Assembly: GCA_009774175.1 (NCBI GenBank)
Contig: VSNG01000021.1
Span: 1 to 64,000, forward strand
DNA: 64,000 bases
DNA from: Lachnospiraceae bacterium
GTDB taxonomy: Bacteria; Bacillota; Clostridia; Lachnospirales; Lachnospiraceae
Direction: 5' to 3'
Part shown: one piece after another, positions 48,337 to 56,525 of the stretch
Layout of the letters: the number at the start of each line of letters is the position of its first letter
How positions within the stretch are numbered: position 1 is the stretch's first letter
Made by a program: the position numbers and the translations under genes
The notes under the pieces: generated by a model
What the model was told of the DNA's origin: nothing
Database searches by the model: none
What the model saw: the letters and a program-made list of their open reading frames with translations, nothing else

Positions 48337-50097
48337 ATGGAATACAGAGAAGTAGTTACCGCTGAATTTATAGAGCGGCCTAACCGATTTATAGCCTATG
48401 TGAATCTACACGGCGAAAGAACGAAAGTGCATGTAAAGAATACGGGCAGGTGCCGGGAGCTGCTAAAGGATCATACAAAAGTGTATCTGGAGAAGAGCGA
48501 CAGCAAAACCCGCGCTACCGCCTACGATCTGGTGGCGGTTGACAAGGATGGACGTCTGGTCAATATGGACTCCAATGCGCCCAATAAGGTGGCGGGGGAA
48601 TGGCTGCGGGCAGGCGGCCTGTATGGTGACGTTAGTCTGGTAAGGCCGGAGAAGACGTTCGGAAACTCCCGGTTTGACTTTTATGTGGAGAGTTTGTCTG
48701 GAAAAAGGGCATTCATCGAGGTAAAGGGTGTGACGTTGGAGCGGGAGGGAGCGGCGGCGTTTCCCGACGCTCCCTCCGAACGGGCCCTTAAGCATGTGGA
48801 GGAGCTCATCGAGGCGCGAAGGCAGGGATATGAGGCATACCTTTTATTTGTCGTTCAGATGAAGGGGATAAATTTTGTGGAACCGAATTGGGATACACAG
48901 CCCGCCTTTGGGGAAGCGCTTAAGAAGGCGAGGAGAGCGGGTGTCCGTCTTCTTGCCTACGACTGTCTTGTACGGGAGGACGGATTGGAGATGCATGCGC
49001 CCGTTCCTGTTTTTCTGGACAGTCTGGACAGAATTGCGGCGCCGCTTCTTGCCTGGTATGACAGCGGCAGACGTATTCTTCCCTGGAGGGAGGAACCGAC
49101 GCCCTATCATGTCTGGCTTTCGGAGATCATGCTGCAGCAGACCAGAGTGGAGGCGGTAAAACCTTACTATGACCGCTTTTTGCAGGCGCTTCCCGATATC
49201 GAAAGCCTTGCCGCAGCGGATGAGGAAAAGCTGTTGAAGCTGTGGGAGGGGCTTGGATACTATAACAGGGCAAGAAATCTGAAAAAGGCGGCGCAGATTC
49301 TCGTATCGGAATATGGCGGGCGGATGCCGGACGACTATGAAATAATCCTGTCCCTGCCGGGAATCGGCAGTTATACGGCGGGAGCCATTTCTTCCATAGC
49401 CTTCGGGAAAGCGTATCCGGCAGTGGACGGTAACGTGCTTCGGATTCTTGCAAGGCTCAGGACGGATGAAAGGGATATTTTGCAGGCGGGCGTTAAAAAA
49501 TCCGTGGAAGAGGAACTGGCCGACGTGATGCCAAAAGATCGCCCGGGGGACTTTAATCAGGCGCTCATGGAACTGGGGGCCATGGTGTGTATTCCCAACG
49601 GCGCGCCGAAATGTGACGCCTGTCCGTGGAAAGAGGTGTGCAGGGCAAGGGCGCAGGGCATTACGGGGGAATTTCCGAAAAAGGCCGGAAAAAAGCCGAG
49701 AAGCATTGAAAAGAAGACGATACTGGTAATACAGGATGCAGAGCGGGTGGCCCTTCGAAAGAGGCCGGAAAAGGGGCTGCTGGCTGGTCTGTACGAGTTC
49801 CCCTCCATGGAGGGAAACTGTGAGGAGGAACGTGTGCTTGCCTACCTGAGAGAGCTGGGACTTTTGCCGCTCAGAATCAGGGCGCTTCCTCCGGCAAAGC
49901 ATGTGTTCACCCATAAGGAGTGGCATATGACCGGCTTTCTGATCAGGGTGGATGAACTTGCCGACAGAGGAGGCAGGCAGGAGGGGGAGGGCCTTATCTT
50001 TGTAGATCCGAAAGAAACCCGGACAAATTACCCGATTCCGTCCGCCTTTGCGGCTTACGCGGAACAGGTGGAAATGATAAGGAAACCGAAAAAATAA
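48337..50097 (+). CDS. SfsA-MutY fusion protein
   Basis: One continuous frame of 586 codons joins two proteins. Residues 1 to about 225 are SfsA: FIERPNRFIAYVNLHGERTK, KNTGRCRELL, FDFYVES, FIEVKGVTLE and the acidic nuclease-like patch. Residues about 230-580 are the A/G-specific adenine glycosylase MutY: LLAWYDSGRRILPWREEPTP, WLSEIMLQQTRVEAV, LPGIGSYTAGAISSIAFGK with the catalytic aspartate in VDGNVLR, and an iron-sulphur loop C-x7-C-x2-C-x5-C starting CIPNGAPKC. A C-terminal NUDIX-like 8-oxoG recognition domain follows. MutY removes A opposite 8-oxoguanine; SfsA has no settled function. No stop or new start separates the parts. Confidence 0.9.
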   Translation: MEYREVVTAEFIERPNRFIAYVNLHGERTKVHVKNTGRCRELLKDHTKVYLEKSDSKTRATAYDLVAVDKDGRLVNMDSNAPNKVAGEWLRAGGLYGDVSLVRPEKTFGNSRFDFYVESLSGKRAFIEVKGVTLEREGAAAFPDAPSERALKHVEELIEARRQGYEAYLLFVVQMKGINFVEPNWDTQPAFGEALKKARRAGVRLLAYDCLVREDGLEMHAPVPVFLDSLDRIAAPLLAWYDSGRRILPWREEPTPYHVWLSEIMLQQTRVEAVKPYYDRFLQALPDIESLAAADEEKLLKLWEGLGYYNRARNLKKAAQILVSEYGGRMPDDYEIILSLPGIGSYTAGAISSIAFGKAYPAVDGNVLRILARLRTDERDILQAGVKKSVEEELADVMPKDRPGDFNQALMELGAMVCIPNGAPKCDACPWKEVCRARAQGITGEFPKKAGKKPRSIEKKTILVIQDAERVALRKRPEKGLLAGLYEFPSMEGNCEEERVLAYLRELGLLPLRIRALPPAKHVFTHKEWHMTGFLIRVDELADRGGRQEGEGLIFVDPKETRTNYPIPSAFAAYAEQVEMIRKPKK

Positions 50098-50225
50098 GAA
50101 AAACATAAGAAACCTGTAACAAATAACAGCTGTTTTTATGCTAAAATGGCAGGGTGAATTATCAGAAATGGCATACAAAGGACTTGCATGGTAAATTCAG
50201 GAAAGAAAGGTATGGTAGGCCTGAC

Positions 50226-51251
50226 ATGAAATTATTATCTGTAGCAATACCCTGTTATAATTCGGAAGATTATATGAGAAAGTGCATTGATTCGCTTCTG
50301 CCCGGAGGCGAAGATGTGGAGATATTGATTGTGGACGACGGATCCTCAGACAGGACGGGAGAGATTGCGGACGAGTATGCAGGGCGCTATCCATCCATCG
50401 TTAAGGCAATCCATAAGGAGAACGGAGGACACGGCTCGGCTGTAAACGCAGGGCTTGCCCGTGCGGAGGGGCTTTTCTATAAAGTGGTGGACAGCGACGA
50501 CTGGGTGAAGGAGAGCGCGTACAGGAAGATACTGGATACGCTTCGGGATATCATTGCGGGAGGAGATACTCTCGACATGATGATCAGTAATTTTGTTTAT
50601 GAGAAAGAGGGAGAAAAGAAGCACAAGGTGATGAAGTACCGGCATGCGCTCCCACAGGATAAGATTTTTGGATGGAATGAGGTGAAGCATTTCCATAAAG
50701 GGCAGTATATTCTCATGCATTCGGTGATTTTTCGAACCAAGCTTCTTCGGGAGTGCGGTCTGGAGCTGCCGGAGCATACCTTTTATGTGGACAATATCTT
50801 TGTCTTTGAGCCGCTTCCGTTTGTGAAGAACATGTATTATCTCGATGTGAATTTCTACCGCTACTATATAGGAAGAGAGGGGCAGTCGGTCAACGAGGAG
50901 GTTATGATCAGCCGGATAGATCAGCAGATTCGGGTCAACAAGATCATGATAGACTATTTTGTGGAGAAAAGAGCGAAGATATGCGGGAAGGGGAAACTGA
51001 AAAAGTACATGCTCAACTATCTGGAGATCATTACCGTCATATCCTCCATTATGCTGATACGTTCCGGCACGGAGGAAAATCTGGAGAAGAAAGCTGAGCT
51101 TTGGCAGTACATCAGGCAAAAGGACCTTGGCCTGTATATGCATCTGCGTTACGGCGTACTTGGCAGCTCCATGAATCTGCCCGGAAAGGGCGGACGAAAG
51201 ATATCCGTGGAAGGCTACAAGATATGCAGGCGTTTCTTTAAGTTTAATTAA
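50226..51251 (+). CDS. Family 2 glycosyltransferase
   Basis: A 341-residue cytoplasmic or membrane-associated transferase starting MKLLSVAIPCYNSEDYM at ATG 50226. The GT-A motifs are ILIVDDGSSDRTGEIAD, AIHKENGGHGSAVNAGL and the metal-binding DSDDW. The C-terminal 120 residues are helical and basic. It is probably involved in cell-surface glycan or teichoic acid synthesis; the sugar cannot be named. It is transcribed alone and ends at a strong terminator. Confidence 0.9.
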   Translation: MKLLSVAIPCYNSEDYMRKCIDSLLPGGEDVEILIVDDGSSDRTGEIADEYAGRYPSIVKAIHKENGGHGSAVNAGLARAEGLFYKVVDSDDWVKESAYRKILDTLRDIIAGGDTLDMMISNFVYEKEGEKKHKVMKYRHALPQDKIFGWNEVKHFHKGQYILMHSVIFRTKLLRECGLELPEHTFYVDNIFVFEPLPFVKNMYYLDVNFYRYYIGREGQSVNEEVMISRIDQQIRVNKIMIDYFVEKRAKICGKGKLKKYMLNYLEIITVISSIMLIRSGTEENLEKKAELWQYIRQKDLGLYMHLRYGVLGSSMNLPGKGGRKISVEGYKICRRFFKFN

Positions 51252-51286
51252 GTGCCTGTGCAGAGGGAGCTACAGTAAAATACAGA

Positions 51287-51321
51287 CCCCGCCGTTTCCT
51301 GTTCGAAGCGGCGGGGCTTTT
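51287..51321 (+). terminator. Terminator after the glycosyltransferase gene
   Basis: CCCCGCCG at 51287-51294 pairs with CGGCGGGG at 51309-51316, followed by CTTTT. It lies between converging genes and may serve both. Confidence 0.85.
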
Positions 51322-51372
51322 GCATACCGGCATCATGAAGCGGGTCTTACAATGTAAAAGAAACGCAGTCTG

Positions 51373-52065
51373 CTAAATCAGCGTGCCGGGTTTCCGCTTC
51401 CGTCTGCCGTGCAGATCGCGGTAAAAATTCAGAAGCATATCGGAATGATATACGATACCATACATCACAGCGGCCATGATGAAAGCCGTGGTCACGTCAA
51501 AGACGGAATGCTGCTTGATGAATACGGTCGATAAAATGATCGACACACATAAAATCAGAGAACCGATGCGGATACCTTTGTGCCGCTCCAGCCTTGCGCT
51601 TTTCATTACTGCGAAATGGCAGCCCAGAGAATTATAAACATGAATGCTGGGCCAGAGGTTGGTCGGCGTATCCGCCCTGTAGAGCGCGGACACCAGTCCT
51701 GTGAACAGATTTTCCCTTGGCATGACGGCGGGACGAAGATCGTGCCCGTTCGGCCAGAGCGTGCTGACGATCAGAAAGACTGTCATTCCCGTAAACAGGA
51801 AGGTGCATACCCTGAAATAATCGCTTTTATCCCGGAAGAAAAAGTAGAGGACGACTACCGCCACGTAAGCAAACCACAGCAGATAGGGAATGACAAAGAC
51901 CTCGCAGAAGGGGATCAGGTCATCGGGACTGAGGTGGATCAGCCGGTAGTGGCTTGTAACGTTTTTTTCCAGCCAGGTAAACCAGTGCATATAGATGATC
52001 CCATACAGGATAAGGGGTATGGCATGTCTGTATTTGTGAAAGTTTTTAACAATTGTTTTTTCCAT
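51373..52065 (-). CDS. PAP2-family membrane phosphatase
   Basis: A 230-residue protein with about six membrane helices. PAP2 phosphatase motifs are visible: NLWPSIHVYNSLGCH (SxxxH type motif C2) and IKQHSVFDVTTAF (motif C3, HxxxD). The first K-x6-RP motif is weaker (GHDLRPAV). It likely removes phosphate from a lipid such as undecaprenyl or phosphatidyl phosphates, or moves a head group. ATG is at 52065-52063. A 370-base gap separates it from glyA. Confidence 0.85.
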   Translation of the reverse strand: MEKTIVKNFHKYRHAIPLILYGIIYMHWFTWLEKNVTSHYRLIHLSPDDLIPFCEVFVIPYLLWFAYVAVVVLYFFFRDKSDYFRVCTFLFTGMTVFLIVSTLWPNGHDLRPAVMPRENLFTGLVSALYRADTPTNLWPSIHVYNSLGCHFAVMKSARLERHKGIRIGSLILCVSIILSTVFIKQHSVFDVTTAFIMAAVMYGIVYHSDMLLNFYRDLHGRRKRKPGTLI

Positions 52066-52295
52066 AATTTATTTCCTTACTGCGGCCGGTTAACTGATAC
52101 GAAATCCAGCCGCTGCGCGTCTGCCGCGCCGCGAGTCCGTTACTTTCTGCTGACATGTTACATAATAGCAGATCAGGGTGAAAAGTCAAAATAAGATTTC
52201 CATAAAGTTTTCTTAATTTTCCATGAAAATGTGTCCATTATGCCAAACGCCGTATCCTTTACAGACAAAGCCCACGGTATTGTCATAAATTTTGT

Positions 52296-52324
52296 TTGCA
52301 ATACATGGCAAAATACCTTATAAT
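52296..52324 (+). promoter_or_regulatory. Promoter of glyA
   Basis: TTGCAA at 52296-52301 and TATAAT at 52319-52324 with a 17-base spacer. The leader of about 105 bases to glyA is AT-rich, and I see no riboswitch-like fold in it. The rest of the gap back to the PAP2 gene (52066-52295) holds nothing else I can support. Confidence 0.75.
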
Positions 52325-52435
52325 ATTGTTCTGAAATTTGCTTTTATTTATGTATTATATTTATTGGTATATATAAATAGCTGGAAATTCATGAGAGTAT
52401 AAGTGTGGAAACCATCAGAAAGGCAGGAACGAGGA

Positions 52436-53674
52436 ATGTATTCATTGGATGAGGTAAGAAATGTAGATCCTGAAATCGCGCAGGCGATTGTTGACGAGCA
52501 GAACAGACAAAATTCCCATATTGAGCTGATCGCTTCCGAGAACTGGGTGAGCAGGGCGGTTATGGCGGCTATGGGCAGCCCGCTGACAAACAAGTATGCG
52601 GAAGGCTATCCGGGAAAGAGGTATTACGGCGGCTGCGAGTGCGTGGACGTGGTGGAGGATCTGGCCAGAGACCGCGCGAAGGAGCTCTTTGGCTGTGAAT
52701 ATGTCAATGTACAGCCCCATTCCGGCGCACAGGCAAATATGGCGGTATTTTTTGCGGTGATGGAGCCGGGAGATACCTTTATGGGCATGAATCTGGATCA
52801 TGGCGGACATCTGTCCCATGGGTCGCCGGTTAATATGTCGGGCAAGTACTTTAACTGCGTGCCTTATGGCGTCAATGACGAAGGATTCCTCGATTACGAT
52901 AATGTGAGAAAGATTGCACTGGAGTGCAAGCCGAAGATGATAGTTGCCGGTGCATCCGCTTATGCGAGAACCATTGATTTTAAGAAATTCAGAGAGATTG
53001 CCGATGAGGTGGGCGCGGTGCTCATGGTGGATATTGCGCATATTGCCGGCCTTGTGGCGGCAGGGCTCCATCCAAGCCCCATTCCCTATGCGCATGTGAC
53101 CACGACTACTACCCACAAGACCCTGCGCGGGCCTCGCGGCGGTATGATCATGTCCAGCCAGGAAGTGGCGGACAGGTATAATTTCAACAAGGCAATTTTC
53201 CCCGGTATTCAGGGCGGCCCGCTGATGCATGTAATCGCGGCCAAGGCTGTCTGCTTTAAGGAAGCCCTGTCTGATGATTTTAAGGTTTATATGAAGAACG
53301 TGGCGGACAATGCGCAGGCCCTCTGCAAAGCGCTTCAGGCGAGGGATATCAGAGTTGTTTCCGGCGGTACGGACAATCATCTGATGTTAGTCGATCTGAC
53401 AAATTATGACCTGACGGGCAAGGCAGTGGAGAAGCTTCTTGATGAGGCGCATATTACAGCCAATAAGAATACCATTCCCAACGATCCGAAATCGCCCTTT
53501 GTGACGAGCGGTATCCGGCTTGGCACGCCGGCGGCTACCTCCCGCGGTCTGAATACGGCGGATATGGAGCAGGTGGCGGAGGCGATCTCCATCGTGATTA
53601 AGGAAGGAGAAGCCGGCATCGGCAAGGCGCAGGCGATCATTAAGACACTGACAGACAAGTACCCGTTGATATAG
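52436..53674 (+). CDS. glyA: Serine hydroxymethyltransferase
   Basis: A PLP enzyme that converts serine and tetrahydrofolate to glycine and 5,10-methylene-tetrahydrofolate. ATG 52436 (MYSLDEVRNVDPEIAQAI) gives 412 residues. Motifs are ELIASENWVS, YAEGYPGKRYYGGCE, MVDIAHIAGLVAAGLHPSP and the PLP lysine in VTTTTTHKTLRGPRGG. It is the first of glyA, homoserine dehydrogenase and aspartokinase, all oriented the same way. Confidence 0.97.
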   Translation: MYSLDEVRNVDPEIAQAIVDEQNRQNSHIELIASENWVSRAVMAAMGSPLTNKYAEGYPGKRYYGGCECVDVVEDLARDRAKELFGCEYVNVQPHSGAQANMAVFFAVMEPGDTFMGMNLDHGGHLSHGSPVNMSGKYFNCVPYGVNDEGFLDYDNVRKIALECKPKMIVAGASAYARTIDFKKFREIADEVGAVLMVDIAHIAGLVAAGLHPSPIPYAHVTTTTTHKTLRGPRGGMIMSSQEVADRYNFNKAIFPGIQGGPLMHVIAAKAVCFKEALSDDFKVYMKNVADNAQALCKALQARDIRVVSGGTDNHLMLVDLTNYDLTGKAVEKLLDEAHITANKNTIPNDPKSPFVTSGIRLGTPAATSRGLNTADMEQVAEAISIVIKEGEAGIGKAQAIIKTLTDKYPLI

Positions 53675-53812
53675 CAGTGAGAGAAGAACTTCTGACATTC
53701 CACAGCAGAGGCTCATTGCAAAGCCGGAACAGCTGATATTGGAAGTTTTTGAGTCACATGCAGGAGAATGCCTGAAAAACGGCATACTCCGTACGGATTC
53801 ATGGAGGAAAAG

Positions 53813-55018
53813 ATGATACAGATAGCGGTATTGGGATACGGCACCGTGGGAAGCGGCGTCGTGGAAGTGATCGAGACGAACAGGGCTGACATAAACAAAA
53901 AGGCTGCGGAGGATCTGGCGGTAAAATATATTCTGGATCTGCGGGATTTTCCGGGAGACCCTTACGAGAAAAAGGTCATACACGATTATAATATTATACT
54001 GAACGACCCGGAGGTTAAGGTAATCTGCGAAACCATGGGCGGCACGAAGCCTGCCTATGAGTTTACGAAGCAGGCGCTTCTTCTGGGAAAGAGTGTGTGC
54101 ACCTCAAACAAGGAGCTTGTGGCGGCTCACGGGCCGGAACTTCTCAGGATTGCAAGGGAAAAGCATTGCAATTATCTCTTTGAGGCCAGTGTGGGCGGCG
54201 GTATCCCGATTATACGTCCGCTGAATTATTCCCTGACGGCTGAGCATATTGACGGCATTACGGGAATTTTGAACGGGACGACCAACTATATTCTTACAAA
54301 GATGGATAAAGAGGGCGTGGACTTTGACGAAGTGTTGAAGGAGGCGCAGGAGAAAGGGTATGCGGAGAGAAATCCCGAAGCGGATGTGGAGGGATACGAC
54401 GCCTGCCGTAAGATTGCGATTCTTTCCTCCCTTATGTCTGGGAAAAACGTAAATTATGAGGATATCTACACGGAGGGAATTACAAAAATTTCTTCTGCTG
54501 ACTTTAAATATGCGAAACAGATGAACAAGTCCATAAAGCTTCTGGCCTTAAGCCGGGATACCGAGGACGGTTTTTTTGCTATGGTTGCGCCTTTTCTGAT
54601 ATCCAGGGAGCACCCGCTTTACAGTGTGAACGATGTATTTAACGCGGTGTATGTGCATGGAAATATGCTGGGTGATTCCATGTACTACGGCCGGGGCGCG
54701 GGAAAGCTGCCTACGGCCAGCGCGGTGGTTTCCGATGTGGTGGACTGCGCGAGACATCAGGGAAAGACCATCATGTGTTTCTGGGATGAGGAGAAGGTGG
54801 AAGTTGCGGATATTCGGTGCGCGAGACGGAAGTTCTTTGTAAGAGTTTCCGCGGACAGGAGGGAAACGGCGATGGGAGCCTTCGGCGCGCTTGCGGAAGT
54901 GAACGTAGGTCTGACGGAGGAGTTTGCGTTTATGACGCAGGAGATGTCGGAGAAGGAATTTGACGAGAAGATAGAAGAGATCGGCGGATGCCTGAACAGA
55001 ATCCGTATTATGGCGTAG
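53813..55018 (+). CDS. hom: Homoserine dehydrogenase
   Basis: Reduces aspartate semialdehyde to homoserine, the branch toward threonine and methionine. ATG 53813 (MIQIAVLGYGTVGSGVVE) follows GGAGG at 53803-53807, giving 401 residues. The nucleotide loop GYGTVGSGV, the catalytic region TSNKELVAAHG, FEASVGGGIPIIRPL, GILNGTTNYIL and AERNPEADVEGYDACRK are complete. The C-terminal 70 residues (FFVRVSADRRETAMGAFGAL) are ACT-like, which would allow feedback control by threonine. A near-palindrome (53763-53772 with 53781-53790) lies just upstream. Confidence 0.96.
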   Translation: MIQIAVLGYGTVGSGVVEVIETNRADINKKAAEDLAVKYILDLRDFPGDPYEKKVIHDYNIILNDPEVKVICETMGGTKPAYEFTKQALLLGKSVCTSNKELVAAHGPELLRIAREKHCNYLFEASVGGGIPIIRPLNYSLTAEHIDGITGILNGTTNYILTKMDKEGVDFDEVLKEAQEKGYAERNPEADVEGYDACRKIAILSSLMSGKNVNYEDIYTEGITKISSADFKYAKQMNKSIKLLALSRDTEDGFFAMVAPFLISREHPLYSVNDVFNAVYVHGNMLGDSMYYGRGAGKLPTASAVVSDVVDCARHQGKTIMCFWDEEKVEVADIRCARRKFFVRVSADRRETAMGAFGALAEVNVGLTEEFAFMTQEMSEKEFDEKIEEIGGCLNRIRIMA

Positions 55019-55037
55019 CGGGGGGATAGATGAAAAG

Positions 55038-56357
55038 ATGAACAAGGTTGTTAAATTTGGCGGAAGCTCTCTTGCGAGTGCAGAGCAGTTTAAAAAAGTG
55101 GGCGAGATTATCCGGGCGGACAGGGAACGTAAATTTGTAGTGCCGTCTGCACCCGGTAAGAGATCCTCGGACGACACGAAGGTGACGGACATGCTTTATG
55201 CCTGCTATGATCTGGCGGAGCAGGGCGCCGACTTTACGAAAGAGATGCAGGCCATTCGGGACAGATATCAGGAAATTATTGACGGGCTCGGGCTGAAACT
55301 TTCTCTGGATAAGGAATTTAAGACCATTGAGAAAAACTTTAAGGAAAAGGCAGGCTCCGATTACGCTGCTTCCCGCGGGGAATATCTGAACGGCATTATC
55401 ATGGCAAAGTATCTCGGCTTTTCCTTTGTGGACGCGGCTGAGGTGATCCGCTTCAAGGCGGACGGCGAGCATGATGCGGAGCGGACCAATACCCTGATGA
55501 GAGACCGGCTGTCCACCGTAGAGTCGGCGGTCATTCCCGGCTTTTACGGCGCCTATGAGGACGGCAGGGTAAAGACGTTCTCCAGAGGCGGCTCCGATAT
55601 TACCGGTTCCATTGTTGCCAGAGCCATAAAGGCGAATGTATATGAGAACTGGACGGACGTTTCAGGTGTTCTGGTTGCGGATCCCCGGATTATATATAAG
55701 CCCGCAGGAGTTGAAACGATCACATACAGAGAGCTGCGGGAGCTGGCGTACATGGGCTTTTCCGTATTGCATGAAGACGCCATTTTCCCGGTAAGGAGCG
55801 AAGGCATTCCGATCAATATCCGAAATACCAACGCGCCGCAGGACAACGGCACCTGGATTGTGGAGAGCACCTGCCAGAAGTCCAAATATGTAATTACCGG
55901 TATTGCCGGTAAAAAGGGATTCTGTGCGGTTAATATTGAAAAGGAAATGATGAATTCGGAAATCGGTTTTGGCCGTAAGGTTTTGCAGGCTTTTGAGGAA
56001 AACGAGATTTCCTTTGAGCATGTGCCCTCCGGTATCGACACCATGACGGTGTTTGTGCATCAGGACGAGTTTATGCACAAGGAACAGAAGGTTGTTTCCG
56101 GCATTCACAGGCTGGCTGATCCGGATTCCATTGATATCGAAGCGGATCTGGCCCTGATTGCTGTGGTAGGGCGTGGCATGAAATCCACCCGGGGTACGGC
56201 GGGCAGAATTTTTTCCGCATTGGCCCATGCAAATGTTAATGTCAAGATGATTGATCAGGGTTCCAGCGAGCTTAATATTATCATCGGGGTGGCTAACGCC
56301 GATTTCGAGACGGCGATTAAGGCGATTTATGATATTTTTGTGATTTCCCAGATATAA
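55038..56357 (+). CDS. Aspartate kinase
   Basis: First enzyme of the aspartate family pathway. The 439-residue protein has VVKFGGSSLASAEQFKKV, FSRGGSDITGSIVARAI, NWTDVSGVLVADPRII and two C-terminal ACT domains (ITGIAGKKGFCAVNIEKEM; ALIAVVGRGMKSTRGTAGRI). It is monofunctional. Located 19 bases after hom, it is probably co-transcribed and feedback controlled by lysine or threonine; which one cannot be read from the sequence. A terminator follows. Confidence 0.95.
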   Translation: MNKVVKFGGSSLASAEQFKKVGEIIRADRERKFVVPSAPGKRSSDDTKVTDMLYACYDLAEQGADFTKEMQAIRDRYQEIIDGLGLKLSLDKEFKTIEKNFKEKAGSDYAASRGEYLNGIIMAKYLGFSFVDAAEVIRFKADGEHDAERTNTLMRDRLSTVESAVIPGFYGAYEDGRVKTFSRGGSDITGSIVARAIKANVYENWTDVSGVLVADPRIIYKPAGVETITYRELRELAYMGFSVLHEDAIFPVRSEGIPINIRNTNAPQDNGTWIVESTCQKSKYVITGIAGKKGFCAVNIEKEMMNSEIGFGRKVLQAFEENEISFEHVPSGIDTMTVFVHQDEFMHKEQKVVSGIHRLADPDSIDIEADLALIAVVGRGMKSTRGTAGRIFSALAHANVNVKMIDQGSSELNIIIGVANADFETAIKAIYDIFVISQI

Positions 56358-56407
56358 ATTATCGTGATATGGTCCGCGCGAAGTGTGGCGGACTGGAAAG
56401 CATATAA

Positions 56408-56449
56408 ATAGAAAAACAGATAAATAATTATTTGTTTTTCTATTTTTTT
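56408..56449 (+). terminator. Terminator after aspartate kinase
   Basis: ATAGAAAAACA at 56408-56418 pairs with TGTTTTTCTAT at 56433-56443, with an AT-rich inner part, continuing into seven T residues. Confidence 0.8.
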
Positions 56450-56525
56450 GTGGTAAAATATAAGAGTAATTGTGAAAATAGCACGAATAATTGCAAAAAA
56501 AGGCAGTATCAGTTTGGAGGGTTTT

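Noticed and set aside
48844..50178. A 444-codon frame opposite the SfsA-MutY gene.
   Set aside because: It is fully antisense to a well-supported gene, and its protein is rich in Arg, His, Pro and Phe as expected for a GC-driven shadow frame. It has no ribosome-binding site.
52066..52435. Possible glycine or folate riboswitch ahead of glyA.
   Set aside because: The leader between the clear promoter and the gene is only about 105 bases, AT-rich and without stable paired arms.
53763..53790. Hairpin before homoserine dehydrogenase as a terminator or T-box.
   Set aside because: The stem has a central A/A mismatch, there is no T run, and no T-box sequence is found, so no regulatory class can be assigned.
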